Source of the DNA: Bacillota bacterium | Lineage (GTDB): Bacteria; Bacillota; Clostridia; Christensenellales; Aristaeellaceae | DNA length: 64,000 nt | Direction: 5' to 3' | Assembly (NCBI GenBank): GCA_023404345.1 | Contig: JAEYCB010000062.1 | Location: 22,964-86,963 of the forward strand | Shown: positions 44,259 to 52,634 of the stretch, one piece after another | How the letters are laid out: every line of letters starts with the position of its first letter | Numbering within the stretch: the stretch's first letter is position 1 | Notes under the pieces: generated by a model | What the model was told of the DNA's origin: nothing | Databases searched by the model: none | The model's input: the letters and a program-made list of their open reading frames with translations, nothing else | Made by a program: the position numbers and the translations under genes

Positions 44259-45119
44259 TTACCGTACAAAAAGCTGGGTCACGTAAACAAAACCCTGACT
44301 GTCCTCCCATACGCCGATGCCCACTTTGGTCCATTGGGACCCCAGAATGTTCTGTCTATGCCCGGAACTGCTCATAAAAGCAGCCTGGGCCTTTTCCACA
44401 GTGGCGTGGTGAGCGATGTTTTCACCCACGGAAGTAAAAGCATATCCGTAGGTGGACAGCATCTGCGCGGCGCTTCCGTAGGTGGGTGAGGTGTGCGAGA
44501 AGTAATTGTTAAGGTACATGTCACGGCTTTTTAGTCGTGCAAGGTCGCACAGCGCCGGGTCGAGCTCAAGCGCGGAACGGCCGTTGGCGGCCCGGTCCTG
44601 ATTGAGCAAAAGAAATGCATTTTCCTCTTGCGCCGTTATGGAACCCGTAGTATAATCTTCGTCTGTAAAGGGAGGAACTTCCGTTTCAGAGGGTGTCGCG
44701 GTAGGCTCCGGAGCGGGAACCTCGGTCGGCGTAGGCGTCGCGGTAGGCTTCGGTGTAGGAGCCTTGGTTGGCGTGGGCGTCGCGGTAGGCTTCGGTGTAG
44801 GAGCCTTGGTTGGTGCAGGCGTCGCAGTAGGTTCCGGCGTGGGAACTTCGGTTGGCGCGGGCGTCGCGGTAGGTTCCGGCGTGGGGACTTCGGTTGGCGC
44901 GGGCGTCGCGGTAGGTTCCGGCGTGGGGACTTCTGTCGGCACGGGCGTCGCGGGAGGAGTCGCGCTGGGACAAAGGGTCGCTGCGCAACTGTTGCTTTGC
45001 CGGTACGGCCAGCCCTTGAAGCCGAATTGTGAGGATGGCACGTCGCAGGCGAGGGCCGCAGCGTGGCTCAAAAGGCAAAATGTCAGCAAAAGGGCCGTCA
45101 ACTTCCGTTTTCCGTTCAT
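44259..45119 (-). CDS. Exported CAP-domain (SCP/PR1-like, YkwD type) protein with Pro/Thr repeats
   Basis: 286 residues. The signal peptide (LTALLLTFCLLSHAAALA) precedes six tandem 14-residue Pro/Thr/Glu repeats (about residues 61-144), a short acidic segment and a CAP domain (about 160-286). CAP signatures seen are NQDRAANGRSALELD, SHTSPTYGS, VGENIAH and the HRQNILGSQW end with VGIGVW. Bacterial members are extracellular; biochemical activity is mostly unknown. The repeats probably span the cell wall. It has its own promoter with a nearby palindrome. Confidence 0.9.
   Translation of the reverse strand: MNGKRKLTALLLTFCLLSHAAALACDVPSSQFGFKGWPYRQSNSCAATLCPSATPPATPVPTEVPTPEPTATPAPTEVPTPEPTATPAPTEVPTPEPTATPAPTKAPTPKPTATPTPTKAPTPKPTATPTPTEVPAPEPTATPSETEVPPFTDEDYTTGSITAQEENAFLLLNQDRAANGRSALELDPALCDLARLKSRDMYLNNYFSHTSPTYGSAAQMLSTYGYAFTSVGENIAHHATVEKAQAAFMSSSGHRQNILGSQWTKVGIGVWEDSQGFVYVTQLFVR
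44688..44939 (-). repeat. Six 42-bp coding tandem repeats (14-residue Pro/Thr units)
   Basis: Units follow the pattern PTEVPTPEPTATPA (three copies), PTKAPTPKPTATPT (two copies) and PTEVPAPEPTATPS. Charge alternates between acidic and basic versions. Copy-number change by slippage is expected. Confidence 0.88.
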
Positions 45120-45161
45120 GGGACACCTCCAGTGTGTTTAATACGTCAAAGACGTAATACA

Positions 45162-45190
45162 ATCGTAATAATTAATACTTATTTTTGCAA
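45162..45190 (-). promoter_or_regulatory. Promoter of the CAP-domain gene, with downstream palindrome
   Basis: On the minus strand TTGCAA (complement of 45185-45190), 17-bp spacer, TACGAT (complement of 45162-45167). Immediately downstream, at 45142-45156, lies the perfect inverted repeat TACGTC-AAA-GACGTA, placed as a repressor site would be. Confidence 0.65.
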
Positions 45191-45265
45191 TATAATTGGC
45201 AGACCGTTTCCATGGCAATGATTCCAAGTGGAAACAGCCACCCATCATAGAGGAGGAACCGACAG

Positions 45266-45670
45266 ATGAAACTCGTCAAATGCCCCCGCTGCGAACTGAA
45301 TTATATTCAGGAGAATGAAAAACTCTGCAAGGTATGCTTAAGAGAGCTCAAAGGCTCCCAGGTGGAGGATGAGATGGAGCTGTGCTCCGTGTGTAACGCG
45401 GCTCCTGCGCTTCCCGGCCGCGACGTGTGCTTGAGCTGCCTCAAGGAGATGGCCAGCGGCGGCTCTGATACCGATAATGATGAAACGCCCACCGTGGTGG
45501 ATGAAAGCACCATCGGCCTCAATTCTGTGAGCACGATGGATGAAATTATCCCCCAGATTCACGAGGACATTCCTGAAAACGAATTTGGCGATATCGAAAG
45601 TGAGCTTTCCCTTGAAAGCGTCATCGAGGACGAGGAAAACGAGGACGACGACGAGGACGACGAGGACTGA
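45266..45670 (+). CDS. Zinc-ribbon-like protein with acidic tail
   Basis: 134 residues. Four CxxC pairs (Cys6/9, Cys21/24, Cys40/43, Cys55/58) suggest two zinc ribbons in the first 60 residues. The rest is strongly acidic and ends in an Asp/Glu run. I have seen similar uncharacterised proteins (KLVKCPRCELNYI start) in Clostridia, but no function is known. AGGAGGAA precedes the ATG, and the metallophosphoesterase follows 26 bp later. Confidence 0.85.
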   Translation: MKLVKCPRCELNYIQENEKLCKVCLRELKGSQVEDEMELCSVCNAAPALPGRDVCLSCLKEMASGGSDTDNDETPTVVDESTIGLNSVSTMDEIIPQIHEDIPENEFGDIESELSLESVIEDEENEDDDEDDED

Positions 45671-45696
45671 ACCGACCCTGAAGAAGCGAGGGACGA

Positions 45697-46389
45697 ATGT
45701 CGATATTTGCAATTGGCGATCTCCATCTGCCGGGCCATGAGCAAAAGCCCATGGACGTTTTCGGCAGCCATTGGGATCGCCATTTTGAAACCATCAGCGA
45801 GCACTGGCGGCGGATGGTCGGTCCCATGGATGTGGTGCTCATTCCCGGCGATATCAGCTGGGCCATGCAGCTGGACCAGGCAATGGACGACCTGCATGCC
45901 ATCGCGGCCTTGCCAGGGCATAAACTGCTTTTGCGAGGCAACCATGACTATTGGTGGAGCTCGCTGAGCAAGCTGCGTGCTGTGCTGCCGGAAGGGATGC
46001 ATGTCCTCCAGAATGATGCCATAGCTTTGGATGGACATGTGTTCTGCGGTACGCGGGGATGGATGTTTCCAACGGCTCAGCAGCCTCTGGGCGAACAGGA
46101 TGAAAAGGTGTTTCGCCGTGAACTGATGCGGTTGCGCATGTCGCTGGATCAGGCAGTCAAGCTGTCTGGTCAGGATGTGACGGTGTTGATGCACTATCCA
46201 CCGCTGTTTGCCGACGGCGTGAGCACAGCCTTTACGGATATTCTGGAGGAATATGCCGTGACGCGTGTGGTCTACGGTCATCTGCATGGCGCTGGCATCA
46301 AGGTGGCTTTTCGCGGCGAGAAACGCGGTATTCAGTATTTCCTGACCTCATGCGATGCATTGGGTTTCTGCCCGTTACAAATTGGATGA
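45697..46389 (+). CDS. Calcineurin-like metallophosphoesterase
   Basis: 230 residues. Two-metal motifs are in order: GDLHLPG, IPGDISW, LRGNHDYWW, HYPP and YGHLHGAG. The substrate is unknown. It is probably co-transcribed with the zinc-ribbon gene. A strong terminator follows at 46465. Confidence 0.92.
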   Translation: MSIFAIGDLHLPGHEQKPMDVFGSHWDRHFETISEHWRRMVGPMDVVLIPGDISWAMQLDQAMDDLHAIAALPGHKLLLRGNHDYWWSSLSKLRAVLPEGMHVLQNDAIALDGHVFCGTRGWMFPTAQQPLGEQDEKVFRRELMRLRMSLDQAVKLSGQDVTVLMHYPPLFADGVSTAFTDILEEYAVTRVVYGHLHGAGIKVAFRGEKRGIQYFLTSCDALGFCPLQIG

Positions 46390-46464
46390 AAAAGGAAATC
46401 TAAACTTTTAGAAATAAATAATTAACATTTATGAAATAAATAAAGCAAAACATGTGTTCTCATA

Positions 46465-46506
46465 GCCCGCAAACCTTTATGAGAAAAAGGTTTGCGGGCA
46501 TTTTTT
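46465..46506 (+). terminator. Terminator with an overlapping alternative hairpin
   Basis: A 12-bp stem (46465-46476 with 46488-46499) is followed by six T. Its loop and 5' flank carry complementary 8-mers (TTCTCATA at 46457-46464 and TATGAGAA at 46478-46485), which could pair instead and thereby trap the 5' arm of the terminator. The 300 bp between the phosphoesterase and mraZ are otherwise AT-rich and carry only this element and the mraZ promoter. Confidence 0.88.
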
Positions 46507-46603
46507 GAGTAGCGATAATTTGTGGCGAACAAGCGTTCTTACAACTGGGCGCTTTTTGTGTGTGGTTTGTTTCGTTTTAGAAGAAGATACCATTTGCCGT
46601 CCG

Positions 46604-46633
46604 TTGACTTTGAAATCAAAAGTGGAGCATAAT
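46604..46633 (+). promoter_or_regulatory. Probable promoter of the division and cell-wall cluster
   Basis: TTGACT (46604-46609), 18-bp spacer, CATAAT (46628-46633), about 58 bp before the mraZ ATG. I did not find a clear set of MraZ-binding GTG repeats, although TGGTGAT, GGGTGG and AGTGG occur between the promoter and the start. Confidence 0.6.
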
Positions 46634-46691
46634 GGTGATGCAGCCCTAAAAAGGGTGGTAAGTGGAGGAAAACGGGGAGCGGGGTGACGGC

Positions 46692-47195
46692 ATGGACGAG
46701 GAACGGCGTGCGGACGCGCCTGAACCCCAGGAGCGCTTTAACTCCCGCAAATTCAGGTTTTTCGGCAGCTACGACCACTCCATCGACGCCAAGGGCCGCA
46801 TTATCGTCCCCAATGCCTACCGAAAAGCGCTGGGCGAAAGCTTCACCATTACCATCAGCCTGGATGACCGGGCTATCGCCATTTATCCCGATGAGGCGTT
46901 TGAAATCATGGTGGACGAGCTCTACGCCCTCAACCGGCGTAAGCCTGCCGTACAAAAGCAACTGGACCACGTGGCTAAATTCAGCTATCCGGGCATGCAG
47001 GCCGATAATCAGGGCCGTGTGCTGCTCCCCGTCAAGCTGCGCCAGTATGTGCTGGGCGATGCGCGGGATGTGGAAATCAGCGGTGCGCTGGACCATATCC
47101 GCATCGTGGAAAGCGCTGTGGCACAGGAGGAAGACAGCTACTACAAGGACCACAGGGACGAAATTCTCGATGAGATAGGCAACCTTGAGGAGTAA
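46692..47195 (+). CDS. mraZ: Transcriptional regulator MraZ
   Basis: 167 residues from the ATG at 46692; a GTG at 46662 would lengthen it further. Two SpoVT/AbrB-like swapped-hairpin repeats are present (FGSYDHSIDAKGRIIVPNAYRK and a second around AKFSYPGMQADNQGRVLLPVKLR). It has about 22 residues before the usual start of the family and a longer acidic C-tail. MraZ is the DNA-binding regulator heading the dcw cluster. Confidence 0.94.
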   Translation: MDEERRADAPEPQERFNSRKFRFFGSYDHSIDAKGRIIVPNAYRKALGESFTITISLDDRAIAIYPDEAFEIMVDELYALNRRKPAVQKQLDHVAKFSYPGMQADNQGRVLLPVKLRQYVLGDARDVEISGALDHIRIVESAVAQEEDSYYKDHRDEILDEIGNLEE

Positions 47196-47215
47196 GCCGG
47201 AAAGGAGACAAGGGT

Positions 47216-47860
47216 ATGTCGCAGTATGAACCCCTCTACGACAGCTTTAGCCATGGAGGCCACGGCGGTTATGTGCCTACGCCGCGTATGAGCGTATCCT
47301 CCAGCGTCTACCTGCCCGGCAGCGATGTGGACCCACAGACGGGATGGCTAAAGCCGGACCGCCAGCGGCGCTGCCGCACCCAGGGAAAAAAGCTGGAAAT
47401 GGAGCGCCTTACCCGCGAACAGCAGGCCCTGGAGGAATCTATACGGCGCGAGATGAGCAAGGGCGGAGTGCGGATTTCCGTGCGCCTGGGCGTATTCCTG
47501 ATGGCACTGCTTCTGTTTGTATGCGGCCTGTGTGTGTTGCTTCAGCAGGGCACGATTGCTGACCGGCAGAAGGCCATCAACCGTTTGGAACGCTCCATTG
47601 CGGATTGCAGGAGTCAGAACGCCGCCTTGGAGACGCAGATCGCGGAGGCGTCGACCGAGGCTGCGATCTGTTACGCGGCCGCACGTGATCTGAACATGAT
47701 TCCCGCAGAATCCGCCGAGGCCATTCATCTGGTGGCCATGGATACGCGCCCCATGGCTTCGGGCGGGACTGGGACCTTTGCTCAAGCGGATGCAGCTATC
47801 GATGTTGCATCCACGCAGACGGTTTCCGCTACACATGTGCCCGCTGTGGCCAGCAACTGA
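47216..47860 (+). CDS. ftsL: FtsL-like septal membrane protein
   Basis: 214 residues with a cytoplasmic N-terminal part (about 1-80), one membrane segment (RLGVFLMALLLFVCGLCVLL) and an extracellular coiled coil (ADRQKAINRLERSIADCRSQ). Position between mraZ and the division PBP plus topology identify it as FtsL-like; the sequence itself is poorly conserved in this family. AAAGGAG precedes the ATG. The rsmH gene expected between mraZ and ftsL is absent. Confidence 0.8.
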   Translation: MSQYEPLYDSFSHGGHGGYVPTPRMSVSSSVYLPGSDVDPQTGWLKPDRQRRCRTQGKKLEMERLTREQQALEESIRREMSKGGVRISVRLGVFLMALLLFVCGLCVLLQQGTIADRQKAINRLERSIADCRSQNAALETQIAEASTEAAICYAAARDLNMIPAESAEAIHLVAMDTRPMASGGTGTFAQADAAIDVASTQTVSATHVPAVASN

Positions 47861-47922
47861 TTTTGCCACCTTACGGCCTATTGGGTCGAAACCGGCATAA
47901 ACCGGCGGCAAAGAGCATACAT

Positions 47923-47946
47923 CCCCCATATCAAGCATTCTGGGGG
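47923..47946 (+). promoter_or_regulatory. Hairpin that can sequester the ribosome site of the division PBP gene
   Basis: CCCCCA (47923-47928) can pair with TGGGGG (47941-47946), whose G run is the ribosome-binding sequence eight bases before the ATG at 47954. A translational gate is possible. Confidence 0.4.
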
Positions 47947-47953
47947 TAGGACT

Positions 47954-50077
47954 ATGCCGACCGAGCTGCATATCCGCAAACGGGTCTTTGCGCTGCTGAT
48001 GATCCTGGCTTTTCTCTTTTCGCTGCTGACGCTGCGCATCACGTATCTGACCACGGCCCGTTCATCGGAGCTCACGCAGCGCGGCATCAGCCAGTGGACG
48101 CGGGAAGGTACCGTATATGCCCGCCGCGGCTCGATTTTGGATACCAACGGACAGACCCTGGTGGTTAGCGCGACGGCCTATATTGTCAGCGCTGACCCTC
48201 GCAAGGTATCGGACATATCTTTGTTTACACAAACGGTATGTCCGATTTTGGATTTATCGGAGGAGAGCGTGGCCCAAAAGCTTTCGGACCGTACCAAGGC
48301 CTCTATTATCCTCAAACGGCAGGTATCGCGCGAAAAGGCCGATGAGCTGCGCACCCTGCAAGCTTCTGCCGATGAGGCGGTGGCGGCGCAGCTGAGTGCT
48401 TTGCTCTTTGACGAGGACGTCAGGCGCGCTTACCCGCGCGGCGCGTTTTTAACCCAGACGTTGGGCTTGACTAACGTGGACAGCGTGGGTCAGTCCGGGC
48501 TGGAGCTGCAATACGAAAGCCTGCTGCGCGGCACGGCGGGCGTGAGCCTTCGCAGCGTGGACGGCAAGTCCCAGCCGATTTATGACAGCGGGAACCTCTA
48601 CATCGAGCCTCAGGATGGCAACAGCATCAAGCTCACCATCGATGCCACCATCCAGGACATCTGCGAAAAGGCCATGCGCGAGTGCTACGATGTCAACAAG
48701 GCGCAGGCCGTGCACCTGATTGCCATGGACCCCTACACCGGGGCCATTCTGGCTATGTGCTCCAAGCCAGACTACGACCCTAACGATCCTCCCCGTGACC
48801 AGGCCGACGCGCTCACGCGGCTGATGCGAATTCGCCTGATCTCCGACGCCTATGAACCGGGTTCCACCTTTAAGATCCTTACCGCAGCCGCCGCGCTGGA
48901 TGCGGGTGTGACCACCCCGGAGGACGGCTTCTACTGCTCGGCCAAGATCACCGTAGATGGCGACACCATTCGCTGCTGGGGCAGCCCCCACAAAGATGAA
49001 ACCATGGCCGAGGCTTTGCAGAACAGCTGCAATCCCGTATTTGTGGAACTGGCGCTGCGGCTGGGCTCGGAGCGGATGTATCAGTACCTGCACGCCTTCG
49101 GCCTGGGAAGGAAAACGAATGTTGACTTACGGGGGGAGGGAAGTGGTATACTAATACCCGTACATTCCGTCAAGAATGTGGATCTGGCGCGCATCGGCTT
49201 TGGGCAGAGCGTGGCCGTCACCCCGATTCAGATGATCACAGCGGCCTGCTCCGTCATCAACGGTGGACGGCTGATGCAGCCTTACCTGCTCAAGGAAGCG
49301 ATCGCGCCGGACGGCACCGTGCTCTACCGCACGCAGCCCAAGGTGGTATCCAATCCCATCAGTGAGGAAACCAGCGCCACCATGCGGCAGCTTCTGGAAC
49401 AGGTTGTATCTGACGGTGGGGCACGCAACGCGGCCATCGAGGGCTACCGCATCGGCGGAAAGACGGGCACGGCGCAGGTCTATAAGGACGGGCGCATTGT
49501 GCGGGATGTGCACATTGGCTCATTTCTGGGCTTTGCTCCGGCAGATGACCCGCGTATCGCCCTGCTGGTCATCGTGGACGAGGCGGATGTGCCAGTGGAC
49601 TATGGCGGCACCACAGCCGCGCCCTTCGCTAGACAAATCCTGGCGGATGTGTTACCTTATTTGGGCTACAAGCCCTCCACCCAGGACGAGCGCGAGGAAA
49701 TCCGCGTGGAGGACGTGGTAGGCCTGCCGCTGTGGCAGGCGCGCAAGGTCATTGCCGATCAGGGTTTCCGCGTGCTGGATGACGGCGCGGGCGAGATCGT
49801 GACCGCCCAAATGCCCAGTGGTGGCGGCAAGCTGATCGAGGGTGGGCAGGTAATGCTCTACACCTACGCCGACGACCTGCCTCAGACTGAGGAACTGGTC
49901 TGTGTGCCGGACGTGGAGGGGCTGTCCATCGCGCGGGCGGCCTCGCTGCTTAGACAGCGTGGGCTGGACATGACCATTGAGGGAACGGGATTTGCCGTCC
50001 GGCAGGAACCGGCGGCAGGTCAGTATGTGGAGCAAGGCGGCGTGGTGAAGGTTTCTTTTGAAATGCCCAATCCATAG
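47954..50077 (+). CDS. Division transpeptidase with two PASTA domains (FtsI/SpoVD type)
   Basis: 707 residues. A cytoplasmic tail and membrane anchor (FALLMILAFLFSLLTLRITY) precede the dimerisation domain with RRGSILDTNG. The transpeptidase domain has Ser304 in the GSTFK box, NSCN as the SxN-type box and Lys503 in GKTGTAQ. Two PASTA domains follow at about 575-640 and 645-707. The class B PBP cross-links septal or spore peptidoglycan with FtsW. Whether it serves vegetative division, sporulation or both cannot be decided, so no symbol is given. Confidence 0.94.
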   Translation: MPTELHIRKRVFALLMILAFLFSLLTLRITYLTTARSSELTQRGISQWTREGTVYARRGSILDTNGQTLVVSATAYIVSADPRKVSDISLFTQTVCPILDLSEESVAQKLSDRTKASIILKRQVSREKADELRTLQASADEAVAAQLSALLFDEDVRRAYPRGAFLTQTLGLTNVDSVGQSGLELQYESLLRGTAGVSLRSVDGKSQPIYDSGNLYIEPQDGNSIKLTIDATIQDICEKAMRECYDVNKAQAVHLIAMDPYTGAILAMCSKPDYDPNDPPRDQADALTRLMRIRLISDAYEPGSTFKILTAAAALDAGVTTPEDGFYCSAKITVDGDTIRCWGSPHKDETMAEALQNSCNPVFVELALRLGSERMYQYLHAFGLGRKTNVDLRGEGSGILIPVHSVKNVDLARIGFGQSVAVTPIQMITAACSVINGGRLMQPYLLKEAIAPDGTVLYRTQPKVVSNPISEETSATMRQLLEQVVSDGGARNAAIEGYRIGGKTGTAQVYKDGRIVRDVHIGSFLGFAPADDPRIALLVIVDEADVPVDYGGTTAAPFARQILADVLPYLGYKPSTQDEREEIRVEDVVGLPLWQARKVIADQGFRVLDDGAGEIVTAQMPSGGGKLIEGGQVMLYTYADDLPQTEELVCVPDVEGLSIARAASLLRQRGLDMTIEGTGFAVRQEPAAGQYVEQGGVVKVSFEMPNP

Positions 50078-50094
50078 AGGATGGAGGAATACAG

Positions 50095-51552
50095 ATGTTA
50101 TTGAAGGAACTGCTCTCCGGCGTGCCTGGTATTTTGGAAACGCGCGGGGATGCGGCGGTGGAGATTCAGACCCTGGTGACTGACAGCCGCGAAAAGGCAC
50201 AGGACGGCCTGTTTTTCTGCATCAGCGGCATGCGTTTTGACGCGCATGATTTCGCGCCGCAAGCGGTGGCCAACGGCTGCATAGTGCTGGTGGTGGAGCA
50301 CTTCGTGGACTGCCCGGTGACGCAGGTACGGGTGGACAACGCCCGGCGTGCCATGGCCTATATTGCAGCAGCGTTTTACGGTCATCCTGCGAAAAAGCTG
50401 CGCATGGTGGGCGTATGCGGCACAAAAGGAAAAACCACTACCACCTATCTGATGAAGGCTATTTTGGAGAAGGCGGGTTTCAAAACTGGCCTGATCGGCA
50501 CCACCGGCAACCTGATTGGCGACCGCAGCTTGCCTAGCAACATGACCACACCTGACCCTGTTGATTTGCACCGGTGCCTCAGGCAGATGGTGGACGAGGG
50601 TGTGGAAGCCGTGAGCATGGAGGTGAGCGCCCATGCCGTGGATATGCACCGCGTGGACGGCATCACCTTTGAGGCAGCATGCTACACCAATTTTTCGCAG
50701 GACCATTTGGACTACTTTGGTACGATGGAAAACTACTTTGAAACCAAGAAGCGGTTTTTCATCGAAGGGTCGGCCCTAAACGCTGCCCTCAATGCCGATG
50801 ACGAAACAAGCGCTCATATTATCCGCGACCTCAAGGTGCCCTATCTCACCTATGGCATCAGCGCTGACGCGGATGTATTTGCCCGTGACATTGAAATCTC
50901 CGAGGATGGCGTGGCCTTCTCCATCCGGCTGCGCGGGCTGGAGGATATGTCCATCTCCATGCACCTGACCGGCATGTTCAACGTCTACAATGCGCTGGCC
51001 GCGGCCTCGCTGGCGATGATTCTGGGTATCGATAAAAGCGCCATCCGCGAGGGGTTGGAAAGCGTAAAAAATGTGCCGGGTCGCGTGGAGATTCTCGATA
51101 CCCGCACGCCTTATAAGGTGATTTTGGACTATGCCCACTCGCCTGATGCGCTGGAAAACGTGCTCACTACCGTGCGTGCTTTCACGCGAAGCCGGCTGAT
51201 CGTGCTCTTTGGCTGCGGCGGCGACCGTGACCACGGCAAGCGACCCATCATGGGCGAAATCGTGGGCCGGCTGGCGGATTTCTCCATCCTCACCAGCGAC
51301 AATCCCCGCACCGAGGACCCGGATGCTATTCTGCGCTCCATCGAGGAGGGCATGAAGCGTACGGAGGGCCGCTACGTTGTGATCGAAAACAGGCGCGACG
51401 CCATCCGCTATGCCCTGGAAATGGGCCGCGAGGGCGATGTGATTATTCTGGCGGGCAAGGGCAACGAAACCTATCAGGACATCATGGGAGTGAAACGTCC
51501 CTTTGATGAAAAGGTGGTTGTACGCGAACTGCTTGCCGAAATGCGCGCGTGA
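50095..51552 (+). CDS. murE: UDP-MurNAc-tripeptide synthetase MurE
   Basis: 485 residues. The ATP loop is GVCGTKGKTTTTYL. The specificity motif DNPR (Asp402-Arg405 in TSDNPRTEDP) is that of ligases adding meso-diaminopimelate, so this cell wall is predicted to be mDAP-type. Folding matches the three-domain Mur ligase pattern with ending KGNETYQ. The ATG is 17 bp after the PBP stop, with GGATGGAGG upstream. MurF, usually next, is missing here. Confidence 0.96.
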   Translation: MLLKELLSGVPGILETRGDAAVEIQTLVTDSREKAQDGLFFCISGMRFDAHDFAPQAVANGCIVLVVEHFVDCPVTQVRVDNARRAMAYIAAAFYGHPAKKLRMVGVCGTKGKTTTTYLMKAILEKAGFKTGLIGTTGNLIGDRSLPSNMTTPDPVDLHRCLRQMVDEGVEAVSMEVSAHAVDMHRVDGITFEAACYTNFSQDHLDYFGTMENYFETKKRFFIEGSALNAALNADDETSAHIIRDLKVPYLTYGISADADVFARDIEISEDGVAFSIRLRGLEDMSISMHLTGMFNVYNALAAASLAMILGIDKSAIREGLESVKNVPGRVEILDTRTPYKVILDYAHSPDALENVLTTVRAFTRSRLIVLFGCGGDRDHGKRPIMGEIVGRLADFSILTSDNPRTEDPDAILRSIEEGMKRTEGRYVVIENRRDAIRYALEMGREGDVIILAGKGNETYQDIMGVKRPFDEKVVVRELLAEMRA

Positions 51553-51575
51553 ACATACCAAGGAGTTGATGGTAC

Positions 51576-52601
51576 ATGCTTTGGCTGATTTTGGCGCTGA
51601 TTGCATCTGAGGTTGCCATGCTGCTGATCGGGCCACGGGTTTTACCGGTGCTGCGCAAGCTCAAATTTGGACAGACCATCTATGAGCTGGGCCCCAAGAG
51701 CCACCGTACCAAGCAGGGCACGCCCACCATGGGTGGACTGATGTTTGCGGCGGTCACCTGCGTGGTCACGCTGCTGATTGTGTCCTTTGACACCTGGTAT
51801 GGCGGATGGGATTTTGCTCTGGCGCTGGTGCTGGTGTCGCTTTTGAGCATGCTTATCGGCTTTGTGGATGATTTTATCAAAGTGGTTAAAAAGCGCAACC
51901 TCGGCCTGATCTGGTGGCAGAAGATCATCGGTCAGGTGCTGGTGTCAGTGGCGTTTTCTCTGTACTGCTATTTCAGCCCGCATGTAGGCAGCAGCATCCT
52001 GGTTCCCTTCTTCAACGTGGAGTGGGATCTGGGGGTGTTCTATGTGCCCCTGATGGCGCTGGTCATGATCTTCATGATTAACAGTGCCAACTTGCAGGAT
52101 GGGCTGGATGGACTGCTCTCCAGCGTGACCGTCATTTCAAGCGCGGCCTGGGGACTGATGGCTGTGTTTGTGGCCCTGGCGGGCGGCGCCTTCATGAGTC
52201 CGGAGCTGCTGAGCAACTATCGCCATCTGGCGGTGTTTGCGCTGGCCCTGTCGGGTGCGTGCATGGGCTTCCTGCGCTTCAACCACTACCCGGCGCTGGT
52301 CTTCATGGGTGATACGGGCAGTATGTTTATCGGCGGGGCCATGGTAGGTATGGCCATGCTTTTGCGCATGCCGCTGTACATGATCCTGATTTGCTTCACG
52401 CTGATCGCCTCGTCCATGAGCGTGATCATCCAGCGCGTATATTTCAAGGTGACCCATGGCAAACGCATCTTCAAGATGTCGCCTATTCATCATCACTTTG
52501 AACTCTCCGGCATGACGGAGGTACAGATTGTGGCAATGTACGCCGTGGTAGCGGGAATGCTCAGTCTGGTGGCGCTGTTCTCGCTCAATGTGCTCCCCTA
52601 A
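51576..52601 (+). CDS. mraY: Phospho-MurNAc-pentapeptide transferase MraY
   Basis: 341 residues with about ten membrane segments. Signature stretches are SHRTKQGTPTMGG, the catalytic Asp region DDFIKVVKKRNLGL, NSANLQDGLDGL, and the MGDTGSMFIGG and SPIHHHFELSG loops. It makes lipid I at the membrane. The ATG at 51576 follows AAGGAG. Confidence 0.97.
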   Translation: MLWLILALIASEVAMLLIGPRVLPVLRKLKFGQTIYELGPKSHRTKQGTPTMGGLMFAAVTCVVTLLIVSFDTWYGGWDFALALVLVSLLSMLIGFVDDFIKVVKKRNLGLIWWQKIIGQVLVSVAFSLYCYFSPHVGSSILVPFFNVEWDLGVFYVPLMALVMIFMINSANLQDGLDGLLSSVTVISSAAWGLMAVFVALAGGAFMSPELLSNYRHLAVFALALSGACMGFLRFNHYPALVFMGDTGSMFIGGAMVGMAMLLRMPLYMILICFTLIASSMSVIIQRVYFKVTHGKRIFKMSPIHHHFELSGMTEVQIVAMYAVVAGMLSLVALFSLNVLP

Positions 52602-52634
52602 GCTCAACTGATTCCCTTTGGAGGTGGTTCGAAT

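Noticed and set aside
43980..44489. A 169-codon plus-strand frame overlapping the end of the CAP gene
   Set aside because: Runs antisense through a clear CAP domain and through a hairpin; no ribosome site.
44688..44939. Regular 42-bp repeats that could suggest a CRISPR array
   Set aside because: There are no unique spacers, the units are contiguous and in frame, and they encode Pro/Thr repeats of an exported protein.
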